Source: Mycobacterium syngnathidarum
GTDB taxonomy: Bacteria; Actinomycetota; Actinomycetes; Mycobacteriales; Mycobacteriaceae
NCBI RefSeq assembly: GCF_001942625.1
Contig: NZ_MLCL01000004.1
Location: 84,943-148,942, forward strand
Direction: 5' to 3'
DNA: 64,000 nt
Position numbers and translations under genes: made by a program. The first letter of the stretch is position 1, and the number at the start of each line of letters is the position of its first letter. Under the pieces are notes generated by a model. The model was not told where the DNA came from. It did not search any database and was given only the letters and a program-made list of their open reading frames with translations. This document shows, piece after piece, positions 34,311 to 42,543 of the stretch.

Positions 34311-36467
34311 ATGCTGACCCCGGCCGAGATCTGGCGCCGGGCAGCTGACCGTCTGCGTGACTCGTTGCGCTCCAGGGACCCCGAGTACGACGCGCTGCGC
34401 CGCGCATTGCGGGCCGGCATCGTCCTGCCGATCGCCGCTGCCGTCGGTTTCGCCGTCGGCGGCGACTCCCAGACCCCGCTGTTCGCGATCTTCGGTGCGG
34501 TCTCCCTGCTCATCACCGCCGATTTCCCCGGCAACCGGCCCGCCCGGGCCGTCGCGTACGGCGGCCTGGCCGTCAACGGCGCCATCTTGATCGTGCTGGG
34601 CACCGTGCTGGCCCCGTATCCGTGGGTGAGCGTCGCGGCGATGTTCGTCGTCGGCGTGGTGGTGTCGTTCTCCGGGGTGCTCAGCGAGATCGTCGCCGCC
34701 GGGCAGCGGGCCACCCTGCTGCTGTTCGTGCTGCCGCTGTGCACACCCGTCGGCCCGATACCCGACCGGCTCCTGGGCTGGCTGATCGCGCTCGTGATCT
34801 GCGTACCTGCCGCGCTGTTCCTGTTCCGCCCCAAGCACCATGACGAGCTGCGCCGCTACTCGGCGCGGGTGTGCCGGCTGCTGGCCGACCGGCTCGAAGG
34901 CCAGGCGTCGGCCCGCGACGTCACCCGTGCGATGAACAAGCTGTACGAGAGCTTCCTGGGCGCCGACTACCGGCCGGTCGCCCTCAGCGCCGGCAGCCGG
35001 GCGCTGGTGCGCGTCGTCGACGACCTCGGCTGGATCTGCGACCAGGTCACCGACGACACCGGCGAGCTGCTCGGCGCGATGCGCGACCCGGCGGTGCGGG
35101 TGCTGCGCGACAGCGCTGCCCTGCTGCGGATCCACGATCGGGCCGAACGGGCCGCACGCGGAATCGATCTCCGAGCGGCTCTGGCCGAGCAGCGCACGGT
35201 GGCGCAGGGCAGTTACCGCGACGACATCACCCGGATCCTGGGTACCGCCGACGATGCCGACGCCGTCGAACTCGGCCGCGGACTATTGGTCCGGCGCACC
35301 ATCTCGGCCACCATCGCGGTCACCGGACGCGTGATCGGCAATGCCGCCCTGGCCGATGCGCGTCCGGTATGGGCCCGGGTGCTGGGCCGACGCCTGCCCG
35401 AAACCGGTGCCGCCGACTGGGTGATGCCCGAGGCCGTCGCGGTCGCGGCCATCGCCAAGGGCCTGGTGGCCACGCGGGCGGTGGTGCTGCGCAACAGCTT
35501 GCGCACCGGACTCGGATTGGCCGTGGCGGTGGCCGTCACCCACGTGTTCCCGGTTCAGCACGGATTCTGGGTGGTGCTGGGCGCGATGTCGGTGTTGCGC
35601 AGCAGCGCCCTGACCACCGGGACGCGCGTGCTGCGGGCGGTGGCAGGCACCGCGATCGGATTCGTGCTGGGCGCGGTGCTCATCGAATTCGTCGGGGTTG
35701 ACCCCGTGGTGTTGTGGATTCTGTTGCCGCTGGTGGCCTTCGGGTCGGCCTATGTGCCCGAGGTCGGGTCGTTCATCGCCGGGCAGGCCGCGTTCACGAT
35801 GATGGTGCTGATCAACTTCAACCTGATCATGCCGACGGGCTGGCGGGTGGGACTGGTCCGAGTCGAGGACGTCGTGGTGGGTGCGGTGGTCGGGATCGTG
35901 GTGTCGCTGCTGTTGTGGCCGCGGGGTGCGACGGCATCGGTGTCGAAACCGGTCGATCGAGCCCGCGAAGTGGGCGCACAGTTCCTCAGGGCGGCAGTTC
36001 TGCGCGTCACCCGAGGGGCTTCCGAAGCGGCCACCGATCGCGTCATCGCCCTGAGCCACGACGCGTTGTCCGCGTCACGCACCCTGGATGATTCTGTTCG
36101 CCAATATCTTTCGGAGAACGGCGGCCCCAGCGACCAACGCGCTCCGGTGGTGCGCGCGGCCAACCGGGCGAACCGGGTGCGGGCCGCTGCCGAGCTGATC
36201 GCCGACGTCGTGCCCCCTCCGCTGGGCGTCTACCCCGCCACCCGGGAAGTGATCGAGCAACACGCCGCCGCCATCTGCTCCCGGCTCACCGGTGCCGACG
36301 CCACCGCGGTGCTGGTGCCGATCGGCGAGAGCTTCGTGGTGTCGTTGCGTGCCGAGGCCGCCGGGACCGACCTTGCCGTCTCGGCAGCCCTGCCGCTGGT
36401 GACGGCTGCCGCGCATCTGGGCGAGCTGGAACTGCTGTACCCGCAGCCCGCCGAGGCGGTGGGGTAG
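34311..36467 (+). CDS. FUSC-family inner-membrane exporter (aromatic acid/fusaric acid type)
   Basis: The 718-residue protein has two membrane blocks of about six helices each: residues 35-165 (LRAGIVLPIAAAVGFAVGGD onwards) and 400-530 (LRTGLGLAVAVAVTHVFPVQ onwards). A soluble helical domain separates them and another ends the protein. The repeat of block layout and the RNSLRTGLGLAVAV and GFWVVLGAMSVLR motifs are typical of FUSC proteins, which export aromatic acids or fusaric acid-like compounds. It lies 11 bp after a TetR gene that probably represses it. Confidence 0.88.
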   Translation: MLTPAEIWRRAADRLRDSLRSRDPEYDALRRALRAGIVLPIAAAVGFAVGGDSQTPLFAIFGAVSLLITADFPGNRPARAVAYGGLAVNGAILIVLGTVLAPYPWVSVAAMFVVGVVVSFSGVLSEIVAAGQRATLLLFVLPLCTPVGPIPDRLLGWLIALVICVPAALFLFRPKHHDELRRYSARVCRLLADRLEGQASARDVTRAMNKLYESFLGADYRPVALSAGSRALVRVVDDLGWICDQVTDDTGELLGAMRDPAVRVLRDSAALLRIHDRAERAARGIDLRAALAEQRTVAQGSYRDDITRILGTADDADAVELGRGLLVRRTISATIAVTGRVIGNAALADARPVWARVLGRRLPETGAADWVMPEAVAVAAIAKGLVATRAVVLRNSLRTGLGLAVAVAVTHVFPVQHGFWVVLGAMSVLRSSALTTGTRVLRAVAGTAIGFVLGAVLIEFVGVDPVVLWILLPLVAFGSAYVPEVGSFIAGQAAFTMMVLINFNLIMPTGWRVGLVRVEDVVVGAVVGIVVSLLLWPRGATASVSKPVDRAREVGAQFLRAAVLRVTRGASEAATDRVIALSHDALSASRTLDDSVRQYLSENGGPSDQRAPVVRAANRANRVRAAAELIADVVPPPLGVYPATREVIEQHAAAICSRLTGADATAVLVPIGESFVVSLRAEAAGTDLAVSAALPLVTAAAHLGELELLYPQPAEAVG

Positions 36468-36483
36468 CGAGCCGGCACGGCAG

Positions 36484-39400
36484 CTAGCCCCGGCACAGCT
36501 CCGTAAAGTCGGCTTCGGGATCGATCAGGTCTTTCCACTGTTCTTCAGTCGGAGTCGCTGCCAACTTGGAGCACAACATGTCCGCCCAGGCAGCGGGCCC
36601 GGGGATTTCCCAAATTCCGCCGCCTTGCGCCGATGGATCGCGGGTGGCTGTGACAAACACCCGACGGTCGTCGTCACTCAACGTCACGTAGGCACTATCA
36701 CCGACTGCCTCGATCGGGACCGGCATGCCGATCTGTGTCCCCGAGCGGACATCCCAGAAACGCAATTTGGCGTCCTTACCTATCGACGCGAGGAACTGGC
36801 CATCCGAGCTGTAGGTGAGATCGGAGACCCACTTGGAGTGCCCTTCAAGGGGATTACCTATCTTCTCACCGGTTTTGGCGTCGTACTCCTGGATGTCGTT
36901 ACTTCTGGAGTCGACCGCAGCAATGCGACCACCATCGTGGCTCAAGGCAAATGCGGTGATATTGCTCCCGATGATTGGCGTGCCAATAGGCTCAAGTTCG
37001 CTGTCCCAGATGCGAATCGAATCCGGGCTTCTGGTGTACACGCGCTGGCCGTCCTCGCTGAACACGACGTTCTCGGGAGCCCACTGATGGCCCCGTCCCG
37101 GATCCGCGATCGAACTGCCCGTGGTCCAATTCCACAAACGAACCGTCTTGTCATCGCTCACACTGGCCAGCGTCTTGCCGTCAGGACTGAACGCAATATC
37201 AGTCACGGCGGCGGTATGGCCTCGCATCGGATGGCCGCGTTCCTGCCCACTCGATGCATCGATGATGTCGATGTCAGCATCGAAACCTGCAAGCGCCAAC
37301 CATTTTCGATCGTCGCTGACGTCCAGCTGTACAACATCACGTATCGCCTCCGACGCAATGGGTGCGGTCAAAAGCGCGCCGGTATCAGGATCCAGCCAAC
37401 GCAGGTCGTTCCCTCGGAGAACCGCGATTCGCGGACCTGCGGTGCTGACGTACAACCCGTATTGAGCGTCACTTCCGGCAAGACCGGCGGCTTTGCTGCC
37501 ACGCAATTCGGTAGCAAGTGTCACGTTGGTCCTCGCGTCGGATATCCCGAGGCTGCGATCGGTGACGGTGACGATGTGATCGCCTTGCAGTGCAACCTGT
37601 GTCACTGGCTCCACGAAGAACAAGGTGCCGTCGATCGTCCTACCCGTAGCAGCATCACTGACGCCGACGTTGCCGTCGGTGCTACCGGCGACGACCCGTG
37701 TTCCGTCGGAACTGAAGGCTACTGACACGTCGCCGGGGCCAGTGACATCGGAATTCGCCAGCGTCGCACCGGTCTGGGCATCCCAGGTCCGCAGGCGCCA
37801 CGCGCCGCCTTCTCTGGTGCCGGCAGCGATGGTCTGCCCGTCCGGGCTGAACGCGAGGCTGTTCACCGCAGTGTGTTCGGTTTGCGGACCGTCGCTCTCA
37901 CGCGGACCTGCCGAGTCGCTTCGCGCTGAATCCATGTCGCGCAGACGCGCCCCGGTCGTGGCGTCCCACAATGTAACCGCACCGTTCCAGCTGCCCGTTG
38001 CCAGGCTGGTCCCGCCGTGATCGAACGCAAGCGCACTGACGAAATCGGACTCCGCTGCCAGTCCGCCGCTGAACATTTGCTCACCGGTCCGCGCGTTCCA
38101 CAACCGCACGTCAAACTTGTTGTCTTTCGTGGTAACGACTGCCGCGACGCGGTGCCCGTCGGGGTTCAGGGCTACCCACAACGCAGAGCCACTGCCGACC
38201 AGCGGCGGCCCTACCGGCGTGCCGTCCCGGGCATCCCAAACCCGAGCGCCACCGACATCATCGAGAGCGACGAAGCCGCCATCCCAGCTCACCGCGAGCA
38301 AACCCGATGCCGAATCCGCGAAAGGCTTGCCTACCGGCTGACCGGTGCTACCGTCCAACATCTGAACGCCCGCTTCGTCACTCGTCACTACGCGCTGACC
38401 ATCCGCACTCAAGAGACTGCCTTCCTCGGGCAGGCCAATTACCTTCTGCAGCGCCGGCCTGGTGATCAGCGCGGTCAGCAACCCCCCTGCGCCGTCTCTG
38501 TCGAGGATCTTCTGAGCGGCCAAAAGTTTGTTGAAGGCCTCCAGCTCGCTGCCGGGTTGGGCAGTGAGCAGCATCAGTTGTCCGCGTGAACTCAACCGTT
38601 CGGCGAGTGCCGTATCGCGGGCATCGATGGCCGAACCCCGGAGAGTCCACGCCACCAGAGCCAGGACGACCGTTGCTGCGCACACTGCGGCGAGCGCAAT
38701 CGACAGCTTCTTGAACCGTCGTCGCGCCCGCCGCTCGCGATCAAGTTCTGCCCGATGCCGCGCGGCCGCCTGCTCAAAGGCATGCTTCTCCGCCTCCGCG
38801 CGGGCGGCCAGTTCCGCCTTCGCGTCTTCGGCTTTCCGGCGATCGCGGTGCTCACGCACCGTGCCCGTGAGGACATCGTGTATCAACTCGATCCGTTGCG
38901 TGCCATGGTATTCCGCAAGCCGCACCAGCCGGGAACTGATCAGCTGGTCGAGTTCCTCGGGGGTCAGCCGTGACGGCACCGCATCCTCGACCGCCTCGAA
39001 ATCACGAAACCCGGTCTTGGTGATCAACTGATTCTCGATGAATTCCGCAACCCCTGCCCGCATGCCGCTCACGCACGAGATGTAGTAGTTCGGGATGGTC
39101 GACCGGCCGTGTTCGTCGACAAGCTGCTCATCGAACGTGGCTTTCCCCAGACGCTTGCGTTCCTCGTTGAGCTCGCGGCAGACCAAGCTGAGCAGCGTCG
39201 GTTCGACCTCGCCCGCGGTGCGACGACTGGCCGGAACCTCACCGTCGCGCGGTAAAGAATCCGCGCCGGTGTGCAGACCCGCGCCGGCGATGATGCCGAC
39301 GACCTGGTGCGCCAATTCAGGCGTCATCAGGTGTTCGGCCGGCTTGTAGACGGCATCGAATGCTTCGTCAGTCGCCAAGGGAAGCAACCGCATTCGCGCG

Positions 39401-40086
39401 CGCCCGAGCGCAGGAATGAACCGGCACCAGTCCTCGAGGTGCGCGAGGAAATCCTCCCGAAGGCTGATCAGGAGCTTGCAGTTGTGCGCCCGCAGGTTGA
39501 ATCGTCGCGCCTCGGCAGGGTCATTCTTGATGCGGACAGCCAGCTCCGCGGGTATCCGGTTCTCGGCGAGGTCGGCCAGGTCGTACTTGAAAGCCTCCAC
39601 CTGATCCGGTACGCCCGCGCCGAGCGTGAACAGCTCTTCGAACTGGTCGAGCACGATCACCGGCGTCAGCAGGTAGTTCCGCGCACTCCAGAGCTCGAGA
39701 TCGGCACGATGCAGGTATTCCCACAGTGATTCGTCGTCCTGGGGAAGCAAAGCATCGGGCGCCTCCGCCGCGATGGCATTGCGGACGGCGTCGTGGAGCT
39801 GAGAGCTGAGTGAGGCCGCGCCCGGCTTGAGATCGAACCGGACATAGATCGGGAGGAAGTTCTCGTTGCGCAACAACGGGAACAGGCCCGCGTGCAGCAG
39901 CGACGTCTTGCCCAGGCCCGAGCGACCGAACAAGACCGTCACGGGCGCGTCGAGAACCTTCTTCAGCAGTTTTTCGCATTCGTGGCCGCGGCCGTAGAAG
40001 AAGCCCTGCGCGTCTTCGCAATAGGATTCCAGCCCGGGCCACGGGTTGTCCGTGTCGAGCTTCGTTGTGATCGTTGCGCGCGTCAT
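36484..40086 (-). CDS. STAND-class P-loop NTPase with membrane helix and WD40 propeller
   Basis: This 1200-residue protein is a nSTAND1-type signalling ATPase. The N-terminus reads DNPWPGLESY, then Walker A GRSGLGKTS (Lys60), Walker B VIVLDQFEELF (Asp147), and an ISLRED sensor near residue 210. A winged-helix-like region reaches to about 410. A charged coiled coil (about 411-458) leads to one membrane helix (461-480), and the C-terminal 650 residues hold about 11-13 WD40 blades (AFSPDGKTLASVSDDKTVRL). WD40-STAND proteins oligomerise when the propeller binds a trigger. It overlaps the SIR2-TIR gene by ATGA, so the two are coupled. It is the sensor candidate of the island. The gene looks less GC-rich than its surroundings. 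Confidence 0.9.
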   Translation of the reverse strand: MTRATITTKLDTDNPWPGLESYCEDAQGFFYGRGHECEKLLKKVLDAPVTVLFGRSGLGKTSLLHAGLFPLLRNENFLPIYVRFDLKPGAASLSSQLHDAVRNAIAAEAPDALLPQDDESLWEYLHRADLELWSARNYLLTPVIVLDQFEELFTLGAGVPDQVEAFKYDLADLAENRIPAELAVRIKNDPAEARRFNLRAHNCKLLISLREDFLAHLEDWCRFIPALGRARMRLLPLATDEAFDAVYKPAEHLMTPELAHQVVGIIAGAGLHTGADSLPRDGEVPASRRTAGEVEPTLLSLVCRELNEERKRLGKATFDEQLVDEHGRSTIPNYYISCVSGMRAGVAEFIENQLITKTGFRDFEAVEDAVPSRLTPEELDQLISSRLVRLAEYHGTQRIELIHDVLTGTVREHRDRRKAEDAKAELAARAEAEKHAFEQAAARHRAELDRERRARRRFKKLSIALAAVCAATVVLALVAWTLRGSAIDARDTALAERLSSRGQLMLLTAQPGSELEAFNKLLAAQKILDRDGAGGLLTALITRPALQKVIGLPEEGSLLSADGQRVVTSDEAGVQMLDGSTGQPVGKPFADSASGLLAVSWDGGFVALDDVGGARVWDARDGTPVGPPLVGSGSALWVALNPDGHRVAAVVTTKDNKFDVRLWNARTGEQMFSGGLAAESDFVSALAFDHGGTSLATGSWNGAVTLWDATTGARLRDMDSARSDSAGPRESDGPQTEHTAVNSLAFSPDGQTIAAGTREGGAWRLRTWDAQTGATLANSDVTGPGDVSVAFSSDGTRVVAGSTDGNVGVSDAATGRTIDGTLFFVEPVTQVALQGDHIVTVTDRSLGISDARTNVTLATELRGSKAAGLAGSDAQYGLYVSTAGPRIAVLRGNDLRWLDPDTGALLTAPIASEAIRDVVQLDVSDDRKWLALAGFDADIDIIDASSGQERGHPMRGHTAAVTDIAFSPDGKTLASVSDDKTVRLWNWTTGSSIADPGRGHQWAPENVVFSEDGQRVYTRSPDSIRIWDSELEPIGTPIIGSNITAFALSHDGGRIAAVDSRSNDIQEYDAKTGEKIGNPLEGHSKWVSDLTYSSDGQFLASIGKDAKLRFWDVRSGTQIGMPVPIEAVGDSAYVTLSDDDRRVFVTATRDPSAQGGGIWEIPGPAAWADMLCSKLAATPTEEQWKDLIDPEADFTELCRG

Positions 40087-41465
40087 GCCGCGTCGTTACG
40101 TCGAAATTCCCGGATCGCCGAGATCACGTCCCTCATCAGGGCCGCGTCCGGCTCGCCTCCCGGCGCATGACCGAACTGGAAGTTCTTGAACTCCCGCGGC
40201 ACCTGCTTGAAGCGGGTCGCGTCACCGTCATAGTCCTCGTCGATGACGACGGGCATGATGAACCGTTGCCCCAGAATGCCGCGGGTTCGCTCTACGGCCT
40301 CGTTCCATTCCCTGAAGACGTAGCTTTCTTTCTTCCGTTCGGTATTCGCCGAGATCACCGGTACGAACAAGCTGACGGTTTGACGAATGCTGCTGAGAAT
40401 CTCGTCTTCCCAGGCGTCCCCGGTGTGCAGTTCCCGCTCGTCGAGCCAGGCCACCCCGCCGAGTTTGGCGATCGCGTCATACAGTCGCCGGGCCGCGACC
40501 ACATCCTCGTGCTTGTAGCTGATGAAGATCTCCGCGCTGTCCAGTGACGGCGGTTCGGAACCTTGAGGTCCGCCGAGCACGATCCCGGGTGACCCGGATG
40601 GCCGAGGACCCGGTTGTTTGGCCTCCCAGCGCTGACGCAGCTCCGCGACGAACTTGGTCGGCTCCATGTCCAACTGCTTGACCATGGTCCGACGGCAGTA
40701 GGTCGAGAAGAAGCCCGACAGCGACGGTTCGCGCGAGTTCGCGGCGAAGAAAAACGGTTTGCCGCCGAGCGACAGCCGTTTGTCGCTGGACAGTCGCACG
40801 AGAAACCGCCCGAACCAATCGGGAATCTCGCAACCGATGAACAACATCGGCTGATGCTTCAGCGGGTAGTCGAGCCAGTCGGGGAGGCTGGCCTTTTCCG
40901 TCAGCAGCGCATGAATCCACTCCAGTCGGTCCTCCTCGTGGATGGCGTACTCCGGCATCGCGGCGGTTTGACCGAACAGGCTGAGAACGACGGTGTCGGT
41001 CTGCGAAGGCTCTCGGGCGTTGCGCTCCTGGTCGGGAGTGGACTTGTTCGGGGAGAACGAAACCTCGCGCACCGGGCGGCCGCGGATGGCACTCAGCGCT
41101 TTCGCGAGCAATCGGTCGGGCGTCGTCGTCACGAACAGACGCAGATCGTCGATGGCCGCGAGATCTCGGAGCGCATCGCCGGGTTCGGGATCGAGCTCCA
41201 CCACGATCTCGTCGATCACGCCATACAGGTCGTCGACCTCGTCGCGACCACGCTCACGCAGAAACGCGGCCACCGCCTGGTCGGTGGTCGTGGCCCCGGA
41301 CGGCACGGTCAGGCCGAACCGCTCGGTGAGCTCCTGGCCTACCAGGGTTGTCAGCTTCTGCTCAGAGTCACCGACCTTGACCACGGTGACGTCGGGCCCA
41401 ACCACCGGTATCAGCACCTGGTGCCGGATGTGGGACAGAAGGCTGCTCCAGAATTCCTCGCTCAT
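40083..41465 (-). CDS. SIR2-like domain fused to a TIR domain
   Basis: The 460-residue protein has an N-terminal SIR2-like Rossmann domain (about 1-285) and a C-terminal TIR domain (about 310-435). The TIR part (AEIFISYKHEDVVAARRLYD, then GDAWEDEILSSI, SLFVPVIS, YVFREWNEA) keeps the Glu expected for NAD+ cleavage, here Glu386. In the SIR2 part the usual TTNYD is TTTPD (113-117) and the catalytic LHG is LFG (163-165), so it is probably not an active deacylase or NADase and may only bind a nucleotide. It is the first gene of a two-gene operon with the STAND ATPase. The start has only a weak ribosome-binding site. Confidence 0.85.
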   Translation of the reverse strand: MSEEFWSSLLSHIRHQVLIPVVGPDVTVVKVGDSEQKLTTLVGQELTERFGLTVPSGATTTDQAVAAFLRERGRDEVDDLYGVIDEIVVELDPEPGDALRDLAAIDDLRLFVTTTPDRLLAKALSAIRGRPVREVSFSPNKSTPDQERNAREPSQTDTVVLSLFGQTAAMPEYAIHEEDRLEWIHALLTEKASLPDWLDYPLKHQPMLFIGCEIPDWFGRFLVRLSSDKRLSLGGKPFFFAANSREPSLSGFFSTYCRRTMVKQLDMEPTKFVAELRQRWEAKQPGPRPSGSPGIVLGGPQGSEPPSLDSAEIFISYKHEDVVAARRLYDAIAKLGGVAWLDERELHTGDAWEDEILSSIRQTVSLFVPVISANTERKKESYVFREWNEAVERTRGILGQRFIMPVVIDEDYDGDATRFKQVPREFKNFQFGHAPGGEPDAALMRDVISAIREFRRNDAA

Positions 41466-41597
41466 CTCGAATTGCTCGATTCACATTGCGCCAGGCATCT
41501 GCCCGCATCGCCGGGGTGGCGCAGCACCAGCGCGGGATGTCCAGGGAATGCTCCGGGCACATGCCAATGGTCCTAGCCCGCGCGACCGCGGCGTAGC

Positions 41598-41616
41598 GTA
41601 GTCAACTACTCGAATT
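41598..41616 (-). promoter_or_regulatory. Shared 19-bp regulatory motif, copy 1
   Basis: On the minus strand this reads AATTCGAGTAGTTGACTAC, about 130 bp upstream of the SIR2-TIR start. A second copy (42439-42457, plus strand) differs only in the central three bases. Within it GTAGT-TG-ACTAC is palindromic. Probable binding site of a common regulator. Confidence 0.6.
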
Positions 41617-41634
41617 TGGCGGGACCGGTCAGAT

Positions 41635-42432
41635 TCAATTCGCTTCGCGGCCGTCGCCGAAAATGGTGTCGAGCAATTCAGCGAGCCGTTCCGGGGCATG
41701 CGCCGCAACCGAACGGACCAAGCCGGACCGGGCCAGCGCCGCAGCCCGTTCATCGCTGGACTCACCCGCCAGGGCGCCGGCCAAGACGTCGGCGGTGCGC
41801 CCCGAGCCGGTGATCGCCACGACGGGGCGGCCGGCTCGCACGCTCACCGCAACGTCAGAGTAGGCGATGTCGCCACCGTTGATCAGCAAGGTGATCGACG
41901 GGGCGTTGCCGGCGAGAACCGTTGCGGCATCGGCGATCCAGGGAGCTTCGGCGCCCCAGTGGTCACCGGGCACGATCAGGAAGTGGGTGTGCCGCGGCTC
42001 CAACTCGAAACCCTGTGGACCATCTGAATCCGTGGCGTCGGGCAGCCGCACCGTGCCGGCCGCGGCCACACCCAAAAGCGGAAACGCCGCTGCCTGTCGA
42101 GCCTCGCCGAACAGTTGCATGACCCCGGCACGTGTTCCTCCGTCCACGCCGACCGTCCCGTACTCCCCCATCACAGGCGCTATGCCCGAAACGAACAGCG
42201 GACGCAGCCGGTCCATGTCGGTGGCGTCGAGCCCACCGGCGCCACCGATCACCACCAGGGTCGGCCGTGGCGGGGGGAGCCCCAAAGTCGTGAGCGCCGA
42301 CGGCAATTCCGTGGTTTCGGTGACGCGTACCGCGGATGCACCGCCCACGCCAGGGAACTCCAGCCGGAACGGTGACATCACGAGCGGGCCCGTCCTCTCC
42401 TCGCCGCCACACCCGCACTGCGTGAAAGCCAT
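41635..42432 (-). CDS. TRPM-type SLOG (LSDAT) domain protein, predicted nucleotide-ligand sensor
   Basis: The product is about 265 residues from the ATG at 42432; a GTG lies one codon upstream. After a short Cys-containing N-terminus (CGCGGEE) comes a Rossmann-like LSDAT domain: LVVIGGAGGLDATDMDRL, the phosphate-loop-like GVDGGTRAGVMQLFGEAR, the block LEPRHTHFLIVPGDHWGAEA, and GRPVVAITGSGRTADVLAGAL. These match the SLOG domain shared with TRPM channels and some prokaryotic conflict proteins. SLOG domains bind NAD-derived or other nucleotide signals; Thoeris ThsA is the known TIR-coupled case. It lies between the two operons of the island. No effector is fused, so it may act through a partner. 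Confidence 0.8.
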   Translation of the reverse strand: MAFTQCGCGGEERTGPLVMSPFRLEFPGVGGASAVRVTETTELPSALTTLGLPPPRPTLVVIGGAGGLDATDMDRLRPLFVSGIAPVMGEYGTVGVDGGTRAGVMQLFGEARQAAAFPLLGVAAAGTVRLPDATDSDGPQGFELEPRHTHFLIVPGDHWGAEAPWIADAATVLAGNAPSITLLINGGDIAYSDVAVSVRAGRPVVAITGSGRTADVLAGALAGESSDERAAALARSGLVRSVAAHAPERLAELLDTIFGDGREAN

Positions 42433-42438
42433 CACGCG

Positions 42439-42457
42439 AATTCGAGTACCCGACTAC
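42439..42457 (+). promoter_or_regulatory. Shared 19-bp regulatory motif, copy 2
   Basis: AATTCGAGTACCCGACTAC lies in the 111-bp divergent region between the SLOG gene and the metacaspase gene, 86 bp before the latter. It matches copy 1 (41598-41616) at 16 of 19 positions. It overlaps an inverted repeat GAGTA-N6-TACTC (42444-42459). A second palindrome TGCAG-ATA-CTGCA lies at 42479-42491. Confidence 0.65.
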
Positions 42458-42543
42458 TCACGACCCGGATGTGTCACGTGCAGATACTGCAATTGCCCAC
42501 CAGAGATCAATCTTGACCCACGCCCAGCGAAAAGGACAGCACC

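Noticed and set aside
41368..41562. Minus-strand 64-codon frame overlapping the start of the SIR2-TIR gene, with Cys/His at its N-terminus (MCPEHSLDIPRWCC)
   Set aside because: It overlaps the SIR2-TIR coding region by nearly 100 bp in another frame, has only a weak upstream signal (TAGGAC), and its second half looks like an out-of-frame reading of the real gene. Could be re-examined if conserved.
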